A stretch of 64,000 nucleotides of DNA from Rhizomucor pusillus (taxonomy: Eukaryota; Mucoromycota; Mucoromycetes; Mucorales; Lichtheimiaceae). The position numbers and the translations under genes were made by a program. This document shows, piece after piece, positions 1 to 10,204 of this stretch. The stretch is from the NCBI GenBank assembly GCA_900175165.2, contig FWWN02000526.1:1-64000 (forward strand). Direction: 5' to 3'. Positions within the stretch are counted from its first letter, which is position 1, and each line of letters begins with the position of its first letter. The notes under the pieces were generated by a model that searched no databases, was not told where the DNA came from, and worked only from the letters and a program-made list of their open reading frames with translations.

Positions 1-2558
1 AGTTCGAAAAGGCTGACAAGCGCCGGAAAGAAAAATACGAAGCCAAAGAAGAGAATCGAAAAGCCAATTACAATTCGGACAACGATCTATCGATTTGTTC
101 AAGTTGCAAGCAACCCGGCCATTCCCGCAGCAGTAACAAGGCATGCACAAATTACAAGCCTAAGAGGAAATATACAGCCGAATTCAAGCGTACCAGCGTT
201 ATCAAGACATCATTGCAAATGCATGCAAGTATCCAGACTTCGTGCGCGTGCTCCAGAAGGCCGTTTTACATTCTACAGATGTTACTATGCCGGCGCTTTA
301 TTTGCAAATTACTATTTCCTGTCTCTCTTAAATGAACAAAAGCCGCTCCCATTTATCGACCACGAACTGGTTTACAACCATTTTTTCAGTCGTCACTGGT
401 CAGGGAACCAAAGTGCCCGATGATGTCAAGAAGGATTTCGAAAAATTCCAGGATCAAATCCCATCCTTCGATAAGGAATACTTCAGATCGCAAGGATTCA
501 TGACTTTGATATCGCAGGCGGCAAAACAGTATGAAGAGAATACAAGGAATCACGTCCCAGCGAACTTCCAGAAAAAGACTGTACAGTATCTCCTTATAAG
601 ACTATCCGATGAGAAGGGCCAATATTACATCAGCGGGTTGAGTACAGCACAGCGACGCAAAATCGCGGAGCGTGTCTATGAAGGGTATACATCAGCCAAT
701 ACTACGCCGACTTTTGACTCAATTGAATTAACCAAGGTCCAACTGAACAAGGTTGAAGCAGTGGCGAAAGACTTCCAAAAGGAGATCGGTGTCGAGGATT
801 TATCGGAGAGCGCACTTTCCGCAAGACCACATTTGTACTTACCTTGGCTACATTAAGTGCTGCAGCGCATGGAACAGAAGGTTTTCACCAGGGATGATCA
901 GCCTGAAAAAAATAGCAAGCAAGGCTTTCATACACAGAAACCTTCAGGAGGTTCGTAAGACGCCTATCTGGAGGTTTACGAGATGTTTATTAACCATCTC
1001 TATTTCCTACAGATTCTAAGCAATCGTACAAACTTATCAAAGTCGCTGTTCTCGTCCCTGAAAGTACAAATTCATAACGCAATTAACCTGCACAAATCGT
1101 TGGTTCTGCCAAAATCATTCACTGCACCGTTGCCGGAACCGGTCATGAAAGATATCAAGACATTCATTGAAGAAACTTCTACCGAACTCAAGAATGGGAC
1201 GTTTCGTCCACTGAAATATACAAATCCAAGAGGAGCAAGACGTTTCACTTTACTCCCGCTGTACAACTTTCAAGCTCGGCATGTGTCTATGGACTTGCAG
1301 GCGTTTTCAAAGCTGCTTTTGGACAGTGGTTTGAGAATCAAGAAGGATGGTCAAGTGACTCAAGAAACTGCTAAGCAAGGGTACTTTCGTATATTCGACA
1401 TGGCAAAGATTGGCTGCAAAACGTTGGTAAGTTTAATATGTGAGTTTACAAACAATATTTTCGGGGATTCTTATTCCTTCAAATGCAGGAATCAAATCAT
1501 CACGGATGGTTATGACTTGATCTTTGTTTTCAAGAAGCCTAAGAAGGAATATCAACCGCAAGTTCCTGACAGCATCGGAAAAAGCATCGACAATCCAGAC
1601 ACCATCGTATGGTCGGTCGATCCAGGCGTCACAGATATTATTACCTCTGTTGATGGTGTTGTGGATGAACCGCACAGGATTCGACAGACCTCGGCGAACG
1701 AGTGTTACCATCTTTGCGGATATAATCGTACCAGGATAAGAGAAACAAGTACATGCAGCAATCTCCTGATACGAAGAAACTGTTGGATACCATTCCTTCC
1801 GCGAAAACAGCCTCTTTACAAAATTTAGTCGAAAGCATCGAGTATCGAATGAAGCACCATTACAACATATGTGAATTTTATCATCGCGAATTCAGGTTAA
1901 TGACTTGAATCCATTCATTTCGTCCATTGGGCTAGATTTTAATCATCTTGCATGACAGATACAATAAACTCAAATTCAAGTCATATGTAAATAAGCAGAA
2001 AGGTCTTGCGGAGATCGCTAAGCGGTTACTAGGTGGAAGCGACAAATATCGTCCAGACCGTGAAGTAACTTCAAATTCTCTCGATATCACACGCCAAAAC
2101 CAAGGATGGCACGCGGAGAATCCATGTGACACTGTAACTGAAAAGGAGAAACCTGTTGTCGTTGTCGGTGACGGATCCTTCAGCGGATCAATGAAAGGCA
2201 AGATCACCGCACCAACCAAATCTGTGTTTCATGCTTTGAAACAATATGCACGGCAAGGAAAGGTAACGGTGGATCAAGCCAATTATAAGTGATGGAGCTA
2301 AAAGATAATCACAGGCACCGACGTTTATACTTAAAACCGATGAATATCTGTCGTCACAAATCTGTCTCAAGTGCCATACTAGAAGTCTTCAAAACCTGCA
2401 GGACAAGACAAATTCGAAGATCCACGCTGTACTAAAGTGCAAAACTTGCAGTACGGTTTGGAATCGTGGTGTTATGGCTGCTCTCAATATCCGTCGTATT
2501 CTTATACACATGGCAAAAAGCAAGAATGAGAAGCCGCCGGAGTTCAAACGAATACATA
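1..2558 (+). pseudogene. Fanzor (eukaryotic TnpB-like RuvC nuclease), decayed, 5' end outside window
   Basis: Fanzor proteins are eukaryotic relatives of TnpB, RNA-guided DNA nucleases carried by transposons. In order, the + strand shows a zinc-knuckle-like motif CSSCKQPGH (about 87-150), a helical region with NHVPANFQKKTVQYL (about 550-600), a RuvC-I motif WSVDPGVTDIITSVDG (Asp at 1619-1621), a segment KFKSYVNKQKGLAEIAKRLL (about 1975-2030), VVVVGDGSFSG and a TKSVFHALK stretch in the RuvC-II region (about 2150-2240), a zinc ribbon with CLKC and CKTC (about 2360-2455), and the RuvC-III block WNRGVMAALNI (2459-2491). The pieces lie in different frames, with shifts near 300-400, 830-980 and 1735. 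One canonical intron is visible (about 1909-1958). The expected RuvC-III catalytic Asp is Gly at 2468-2470. The copy is therefore judged inactive. Membership of the Fanzor/TnpB superfamily is confident; the carrier transposon is unknown. Confidence 0.85.
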
Positions 2559-2660
2559 TACACCTTTTCCAAAAATTAATGTCGCTGCGATTTGTCGTTT
2601 TGGTGTATAAATGTATTATAAAATTTCACAAAATGCGACATTACTTTTGGGAAAAGTGTA
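2559..2660. repeat. MITE-like inverted-repeat element, copy 1
   Basis: A 102-nt element with imperfect terminal inverted repeats: the left arm starts TACACCTTTTCC (2559-2585) and the right arm ends GGGAAAAGTGTA (2635-2660). Both ends carry TA, as expected for Tc1/mariner-type target duplication. The reverse complement aligns end to end with a second copy at 44214-44317 at roughly 75-80 percent by eye. It lies immediately after the Fanzor C-terminus and 17 nt past the stop codon of the GH15 gene on the other strand, so it probably contributes to that gene's 3' UTR. No coding capacity is seen. Confidence 0.8.
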
Positions 2661-2677
2661 TATTAATTTTTCCCCCT

Positions 2678-5205
2678 CTATGCTCCCTTCGAGCCCAACA
2701 CTCGGTCAAGGTTGAAAGCAGCTAGAGAAACACGACATTAAGTATTTTTCTTCATCGTTTCCTTTCTCACAACGATTTCCTCTGTGTATCCCTTTCCACT
2801 TACCACTGATGAACGCCAGGTGACTAAAGGCTTGAGGCACGTTGCCCAACAACTCTCCAGAACGTGCAATTTCTTCCGAAAACAAGCCGAGATGGTTGGC
2901 ATACGATAGCATTTCTTCAAACATGACAACTGCCTTGTTCAAGTATTTGCGGTCATACTTTCCAGCTCTTGTCATAGCTTCAACCAGCCAGAAAGTGCAC
3001 ATCGTAAATGCTCCTTCCAAGCCGCCCACGCCGTCATCCGTTGTCAGAAAGTTGTAACGGAAAACTAAATTGTTCGCCAATAGGCCGCCCTTCTCTGGTG
3101 GGAGTAAAATACGTTCTATCGTGGACAAAAGTCGATCGTCGACAGGCGAGCTGAAAAATACAAGCGGCATAATCAAGCACGATGCATCAACCGCTTCAGA
3201 GGATTCTATGCTTTGAGTGTACATACTAAGCTTTGGATTCCAGCATTTCTCTTGGATTTCCTCGTAAATATCGTCTCGCACTTGCAACCAGCGAGACCGT
3301 TCACGGAGCGGGAATTGCCTTTTATCTGCTAAGCGAAGTCCTAAAATACAAGAGTGAGTGTCATCTTTTTATCTGAAGCAAGCATTCGAGCAACTTGCCT
3401 CGATCAATCGCTACCCAGCACATTATACGCGAGTATGTAAAGTTTTGTTTCTTTCCGCGTACTTCCCAGATGGACATGTCAGGCTGTTTGTAGTTGTCGC
3501 AGACATAATTGACAAGTTTTCGAACAGAGCACCACATGCTGTAAGAGACAGGCGCGCCATACTTGTTGTATAGATAGATACCATCCAGAAGTTCACCATA
3601 TATATCCAGTTGCAAATGATCATATGCACCGTTGCCAATGCGCACAGGCCGTGAAGATCGGTATCCATCCAAATGATTCAACTCATATTCTTCAAGTCGC
3701 TTCTCACCATGGATACTGTACATGATATTCAGTGAACCATCCGGATTCTTTTAGAGATGATGTGAGAAACAAAGAAGAAGACTGCGTGATATCCATAATA
3801 ATCGATTACCAAATCATTGCAGCGTTCTTCGATGAACTTCATGTAGTTGGCCGCCTCGTGAGTGAGTCCCAAGCGTAGGAACGCGTAGATGGTAAAGGCC
3901 GAGTCGCGTATCCAGATGAATCGGTAGTCCCAGTTTCGAGAACCACCGATCGCTGAGAAATTCGAGCATTTAGTCAGACGTTTGCAATCGATATTCGGGT
4001 GGATGAACTTACTTTCAGGGACTCCAAATGTCGGAGCGGCAACTACGGCGCCAGTCTAAACATTCCGCATTGAGATGTTTTCCATTCTATGACATAAACT
4101 GCTTCGTAAAAGGTAACTCGTTATTTACCGGTTCATACGTAAGCAGCTTCAATGTCAGCGCACTTCGCTGCACGTTCTCTCGCCAGCGTCCACGATAACA
4201 GCTTTGAGCAAGCCATTCTTGCCAGTACTTTACAGTTTGACGGAACAGCGCATCCATCAGGCTGATGCTGAGGGGTGGATCAAGTACAAAGGGTTTTCCA
4301 GCCGGTGGTGGCTCTGGAACCTCGCGGAGGATAAATGTAGCTTCCTGGCTCTCCTTCATTGTGAATTCAGAGTACGCGCCTGGACCTTTGAGTCCTTTTT
4401 CAGCATATTTATGATCAATGTGAACATCAATCTTTGGACATTCGAAGTCCCCGCATTTCACAATGTGTCTCAAGTCCATTGTTAGGTCTTTAGATTTGAA
4501 AACAATACTTTCCTGCGCTGCGTAATGCGATATGTCATCTTCGGGGTAGAAGTCGGACCTGCCTTTGTTGGTATAGGGTACCGATGCCGTTGTATGTTCG
4601 TCAAGCGCATAGTTGAAGGCTGGATAACATTCCATACGGAAGTTCACTTGACCGCGAATGACCTTGACTATACGGATGACCCATGGGAGGAGCGGCTTGG
4701 TAGACAGTCGTTGATTCTGTGCGGGCACGTGCATATAATCAACAACCTCAGCAACACCATCCTCTGATAGGAATCTCGTGACCAGGATATTGCTACTGGG
4801 CATGTATTGCTGCTTGTTACTTGCATGTGCGTCTGGTGTGATGGAAAAGTGACCTCCTTTGTCTTTATCCAAAAGACGGCAGAAGATGCTTGGACTGTCG
4901 AAGCGTGGGTAGCAGAGAAAGTCGATGGATCCATCCGTACCACAGAGAGCTACAGTGCGCATATTTCCAATGATACCATAGTTTTCGATTGGCAAGTATC
5001 CGCGTGTTCTGTGGGTGCAGCCGCACTCAATGGCAGCTTCGGCCGAAGTCGCAAAGGCATCACCGTTACTTGACGAGACGGGCTGTTGCCGAGTATCCGC
5101 AGCGTAACGCATGCCTTCAGGTGCTTCATCGCCAGATTGATGAAAAGGGGAGGAGGAGGAGTCGTTGTTGTTCTCATCCTCTACGTAGGGATCCCTGCTT
5201 GACAT
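2678..5205 (-). CDS. Glycoside hydrolase family 15 protein (trehalase/glucoamylase-like)
   Basis: Predicted 730-aa protein in six exons: 5205-4129, 4055-4013, 3952-3810, 3747-3399, 3340-2804 and 2721-2678. The N-terminal half matches the GH15 trehalase N-domain ([38 protein letters not shown]). The C-terminal (alpha/alpha)6 part shows [55 protein letters not shown] (probable catalytic Glu) and [10 protein letters not shown]. The family hydrolyses alpha-glucosidic bonds of trehalose or glucans. There is no signal peptide, and the first 50 residues are Ser/Asp/Asn-rich, so a cytosolic enzyme is inferred. Intron 4 (3341-3398) has a GC donor (GCAAGT), required to keep the conserved frame. The substrate (trehalose, dextrin or glycogen) cannot be decided from sequence. 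Confidence 0.9.
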
Positions 5206-5551
5206 TGCTTTTGAAGCTTCGTGTGGTAAGATTAGAAAAAGCTAAAGAAAATGGAAAAAAATAATAACAACGACACGTTCGACGTTGCATTTTATCCGAC
5301 TGGCTCGGTGTTTCTTGAGCCGCATGATTCCATTGTCTGTGTACAGCCGCTTGTCTCGTACGCGCTTTGGGCGTACCATAACCCATATCAGAAGCGTCAT
5401 GTGAGCAACGTAAAATGCTCATTATAATTGATGTCTTCTTTCTCTCGTCAAGATTCGCTCGACACAATAAGCATACACTTCGTATTCTAAAGTCAACGAC
5501 TGCTTTTATTTGCTACATCACTCGCGTATAAACAAGCTAACATGCGTTTAC
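5206..5551. other. Intergenic, promoter side of the GH15 gene
   Basis: This 346-nt gap between tandem minus-strand genes should hold the GH15 promoter and the fumarylacetoacetase 3' end. I see no conserved coding motif and no clear TATA box. Confidence 0.5.
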
Positions 5552-7380
5552 TCACGCATAGATACAAGGAAGAACTTTACCACGACAATCACCAAATCCA
5601 ATACGATAGCCCAGAGGACTTTCGGCATAGCCAGTCATGTTGACTTCATCTCCATCTAGCAAGAATGTTCGTTCGATACCATCGTCAAGCGACACCTTAT
5701 TTTCACCGTTCCAGGTAAGTTCTAACAACGATCCAAACGAATTGGGTTCCTAACAAACACTGTGAGACAATGGTCCCGGGATGGACCTTTTCCTTTCCAT
5801 CCATACCGGTCCTGATATGGTGCCCGTGGCGCCCATATCGCCTACTCGCATGTTGCATCCGTTCACAGTGTGGTGGGCAAGCTGTTGAGTGATCGACCAG
5901 TACATGTACTTTAAGTTCGATACTGTCACGGTCTTGAACTTTGAAGATTCGGATGCTAATAAGATGGTATCAGATAAATACATTCATTACATCGTCTCCA
6001 TTCTTTCCTCTCTTTCAACTTGCGTTTAATTTGCACTTCCAATTGAATGTCATAAGCTGATTTTGCCTCTTCTTGGAGATAAGGGAGAGGAACGGGTGAT
6101 GACTGACTCGGTCCATCAACTCGGAACTCTTCAAGAGCATCGAGAGTAACTATCCAAGGAGAAATAGTAGTACCGAAGCTTTTACCAAGAAAAGGTCCTT
6201 TGAAAGTTAATCGTTAGACTTGCTTTCTTCTGAAGAAGAACTCTGTAAAAATTCTTACCAAGTGGAACATATTCCCAAGCTTGAATATCTCTCGCTGTTC
6301 AATTTGTACGTTAGTCATTCACTCATCCGATATAGACAACACTGTTGTAATTACCGCTCCAGTCATTGACGAGGACCATGCCAAAGATGTGATCCTTGGC
6401 ATCCTTTATATCAATACGTTCGCCGAGCTTGTTGCCTTTTCCAACAAACCATCCCTAGATAACAAGCGTAAGAAAATTTACGCAAAGCTTGCAACCAAAA
6501 TATACAACTTGCCACTTCCAGCTCGAAGTCTAGCTTGGCTGAAGGAGCAAATATGGGCGCAGCAGGTTTATCCTTTGCGGGAATAACTCGCTGACCGGCA
6601 GGACGGCGGATATCGGTGCCAGATACGACAATGGATGATGCACGGCCATGATATCCAACGGGAATGTGAAGCCTGATAGCGCACGAGTCACTTTACAAAA
6701 CCATCAATTGTAAAACTGATGTCTTACCAGTTAGGTTGCAACGCATTGTCTTTGCCACGGAACATGATACCCACGTTGGTAGCGTGTTCCCGAGAGCAAT
6801 AGAAATCGGTGTAATCTCTGAATTACAGTAGAATAAGTATTTGAACCATATGCCTGTCATTGCTATGTAGACTCACCCTATCTGAGCGGGAACATGCATC
6901 TTCACTTGAGCCTGAGGTATCAGTACACGATTGCGTACTTCTGCATTGTCTCTCAAAACAGGATTTTCTTTGGACAACAGGTTTTGAAGGGCTGATCGGG
7001 TGGCCTGCCACACCGGTTTTCCGAGCTTCATGAACTCATTCAAGCTAGGCTGCAACTTTTGTGTTAGAAATATCAGGAAAACGGATATGACATATTCAAG
7101 GATGCTACCTCTGAAAAGACTCTAACAGGATCATCAAGTCCAGGCACTGATAAAAGGCCAACTTTAGCTACCTCTGCCAGATCCAGCACTTGATCCCCTA
7201 TAGCGACGCCGACTCTTGGTTTCTCCTACAATGTCAAGCTATTAGGAACGCGTTATCGAAACATAGATCAATGAAACTTACATCCCGAGACGTCGAAAAC
7301 ACGCCGTAGGGTAAGTTTTGGATCGGGAAGTGCGAGTCCTTAGCGACAGGAACGAAGCTCTCCAGCAATACTGGTGACAT
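5552..7380 (-). CDS. Fumarylacetoacetase
   Basis: Last enzyme of tyrosine catabolism, cleaving fumarylacetoacetate to fumarate and acetoacetate in the cytosol. The start [20 protein letters not shown] followed by [10 protein letters not shown] is the family N-terminus. Later exons give [141 protein letters not shown], and the end [19 protein letters not shown]. At least seven short introns separate these. The Met at 7380 is chosen because it aligns with the conserved start; an in-frame Met at 7473 would add 31 unsupported residues. Total length of about 420 residues is normal. No frame damage is seen. Confidence 0.93.
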
Positions 7381-7742
7381 TATGCAATCAGGAAGAAAGC
7401 AACGTCGTGGGAAAATTGGGAGTGGCCCAAGAAATAGTGGAGGCTGCTGTCTGACGGTAAAATTAGGTCTCACAGCAGAGCTACGGGCCGTGACATCTGA
7501 TCTCTATTTCTGTTAAAACATAAAATGTCACGATTTACGAATGGACAGTTGTTTTTGGACAAATACTTAGAAAAGGACAAGATGTATTATCGTCGTCTGC
7601 ACTTGTGCAAACTTCATTCCCTGCCAATGTGTGATATTCCCTATACTGTAAATCGATCTGTGTCGGAGAGCCATTTTCACCTTTCGAGTGTTGTGTGTCA
7701 AGCAGACGAAGACCTTTTTCTTTCTCTGCTGCCATCTTAAAA
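7381..7742. promoter_or_regulatory. Divergent promoter region, fumarylacetoacetase / U1A-like gene
   Basis: These 362 nt separate the divergent starts at 7380 (minus) and 7743 (plus), so both promoters must lie here. No canonical TATA box is evident. Short reading frames on both strands lack recognisable motifs and are taken as chance. Confidence 0.45.
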
Positions 7743-9011
7743 ATGTCACAACCACCACACGGCTTCCCAGCGGCACCACCGCCTCCCGGTGCAGCTGTGC
7801 CGCCTCCCGGTATGCCACCAGCTGGATCACCTGGTATGCCACCACCGCCTGGCTCTATGCTGCCAGCAAGTGGATCGCCAGCTATGCGTCCTCCTCCTCC
7901 GGGTGCAATGCCACCTCCAGGTGCAATGCCACCTCCAGGTGCGATGCCTCCGCCAGGCGCGATGCCACCTCCTCCAGGTGCTATGCCGCCAGTGCCTCCC
8001 GGAATGCCTCCACGACCAGGTATGCCTTTTCCGCCTCCACCTGGAGTTGTGGGTGCACCAGTTCAACCGCCACCGCTTGTGGGTGGAATTCCAACATCGA
8101 AGCAACCACTCAACACGGTACCATCACGCACCGTCTATGTCAGTAATTTGAACGAAAAGGTTAAGCTTGATGGTATACATCGCGTAATATATTCGAGATT
8201 GCAAAGGCAGTACTAATCAGAGTTACAGTGCTTAAAAAGACTTTGAGAAACATGTTCAGTCAATACGGTGAAGTGCTGGATGTCGTCGCGTACGGCAATA
8301 TTAGAATGCGTGGACAAGCATTTGTTGCGTTTGCTGAAGAAGAAAGCGCGACGAAATCTATCAAAGAACTTCAGCATTTCGTGCTTTACGGAAAGCCCAT
8401 GGTAATGTTTGGATTATATCCATGGTTGTATTACACCAATTAACATGCTTGACAGGTTGTGCAATACGCGAGAACAAAGTCTGATGTTCATGCACAGAGG
8501 GACGGTGACTATGACACTCATCTCGAAGAACGTCTAAAGAGAAAAGGTATAGAGGAGAAGCACAACTTGAACTCAACGCGCATTGATGCTTACGCTATAT
8601 TTGTATATAGAGGCACGCAAGCATATGCCTTTGCCAGGAGCTCACAAACCTACATTCAACGCAGGCAACGGTAATGCAACGTATTTTAAGCTATCAGGAC
8701 TACAGAAATAGAACTGACTATGCGATTAAATAGCTGCCATGGGCACCGCGCAACAAATTCCAGACGAATATCTACCACCAAACAACATCTTGTTCTTGCA
8801 GAACCTACCTGAGACTATTACACAGCAGCAAATTATTGAACTGTTCCAACGATTCCCTGGTTTCAAGGAAGTACGTATGATTCCCACCAAAAAGACAATC
8901 GCTTTCGTCGAATACGAAAACGAGATGCAGTCCGCTGTGGCGAAGACAGAACTGGGAGGCCATCAATTCGATCCGGAACATCTTATGAAGATTACTTTTG
9001 CAAGAAAGTAG
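7743..9011 (+). CDS. U1A/U2B''-like snRNP protein with Pro-rich N-terminal extension
   Basis: Two RNA recognition motifs flank a basic linker, the layout of the U1A/U2B''/SNF family that binds U1 and U2 snRNA stem-loops. RRM1 has TVYVSNLNEKVKLD (RNP2), MFSQYGEVLDVVA and RGQAFVAFAEE (RNP1). The linker contains YARTKSDVHAQRDGDYD. RRM2 has NNILFLQNLPETITQQQIIE, FPGFKEVRMIP, KKTIAFVEYEN and ends HLMKITFARK. The unusual part is about 125 N-terminal residues of Pro/Gly/Met/Ala-rich sequence before RRM1, including tandem PPPGAM units. Start ATG at 7743 (MSQPPHGFP); an in-frame upstream Met at 7695 is less likely. Exons are interrupted by short introns near 8165-8228, 8402-8458, 8550-8610 and 8672-8735. 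A single fungal protein may serve both U1 and U2, which is inference. Confidence 0.92.
7902..7991 (+). repeat. 18-bp tandem repeat encoding PPPGAM units
   Basis: At least four consecutive imperfect units of about 18 bp (GGTGCAATGCCACCTCCA and variants) sit inside the coding sequence and encode GAMPPP repeats. The variants differ mainly at third codon positions. This is a likely site of length variation between strains. Confidence 0.8.
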
Positions 9012-9268
9012 AGATCTTTTCGTTGTTTATATTATTTTCCGTTTGGCGGATGAACATTGCACTCCCGTTCAATGTATCATAGATGATAACAAAATATTAT
9101 TTCTCATCTGTCAATGTCAAATTGATTTGGGATATCATGCATAACCTGCATATGCTCGCCGCATTATTGCATTCTTTCCTTCTTAGTATGTTGTCTCTTT
9201 CCAGTCATCCTGGATCCCGTCAGTTGTGCATTTTTAGATGTTTACTCGAAGCAAAACGGAGTTTCTTC
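9012..9268. other. Intergenic between U1A-like and MsrB genes
   Basis: This 257-nt AT-rich spacer between two plus-strand genes should hold the MsrB promoter. A pyrimidine-rich run near 9170-9215 precedes the start. Nothing else is recognised. Confidence 0.4.
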
Positions 9269-9979
9269 ATGCTTGCTTTACGAACTTTATCAAGAGCAGC
9301 TGCAACACGTCGTCTCTTGGTTTCTCGATCATTCACGCAAACGGTTGTCATGGCAAATACCAAATCTGAATCAGAGTGGCGAGCTATCCTTACTCCGGAG
9401 CAGTTTCGAATATTGCGGCAGAAGGGTATGGAAAGTGGAACGGGATCTTGTACTCGCATAAATCCTAAAGTGAAAGCAATGTAGGTACTGAGCCTCCCGG
9501 CACAGGCGAATACAACAAGCACTATGAGAAAGGTAACAGAGAAGAATACATTTTCAGGCGTTGTCTTTCTGAACCGCAACGTTAGGTGTATATCACTGTG
9601 CTGGATGCGATGCTCCCTTGTATGTATCTGATACAAAGTTCGATAGCGGTTGTGGATGGCCCGCATGTAAGTCATTGATGACAAATTCTTGCTAATACCT
9701 GTATATTCTAACCAGCTTATGTCAACAGTTTTTGATGCGATCCCTGGTAACTAGAAGGAATTAAAAGTCTTTTTCAGTATTCTCTTTACTGACCATAAGC
9801 AAACAGGTGCTGTGAGTCGGCACGAAGACAACAGTTTTGGCATGAAGCGCACTGAAATTACCTGCACCAACTGTGGAGGCCATCTAGGTCATGTCTTCCA
9901 AGGGGAAGGTTTCAAGACACCCACCGATGAACGTCATTGCGTCAATAGTATCAGTCTGCGCTTTCACGACAAACAATAA
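9269..9979 (+). CDS. Peptide-methionine (R)-S-oxide reductase MsrB
   Basis: Reduces methionine-R-sulfoxide in proteins using a catalytic Cys and a structural zinc. Splicing three or four short introns gives [89 protein letters not shown] and [17 protein letters not shown] and CTNC are the zinc ligands and the Cys of RHCVNS is the catalytic residue. The N-terminus from 9269 ([20 protein letters not shown]) is basic, Ser/Ala/Leu-rich and free of acidic residues, like a mitochondrial presequence. An internal in-frame ATG at 9350 starts just before the conserved domain and could give a cytosolic form. Confidence 0.93.
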
Positions 9980-10204
9980 ATAACGACTTGTAATTTTAGA
10001 ACCTATATCTACCCTATCAGATGGATTGTAATCCACATCGAGCAGTACTTTCATGGTGGATCCCCCACTTTCGATAATGTAAATGTTGCTTTAAGATTGT
10101 TTGATGGGCAATCATGCAGCAGTCATTTCGTTCTCCACCGCTATCCATAGCTGGGCAGCTCGAAATTTCATATCAGTAACGCTGCGTTTTCCCATATATG
10201 AGAC
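9980..10204. other. Intergenic between MsrB and ITFG2-like genes
   Basis: A 225-nt spacer between two plus-strand genes, presumed promoter of the ITFG2-like gene. No specific element recognised. Confidence 0.35.

Noticed and set aside
7688..8151. Alternative frames in the Pro-rich repeat
   Set aside because: They are shadows of the tandem repeat; only the frame leading into RRM1 continues as conserved protein.
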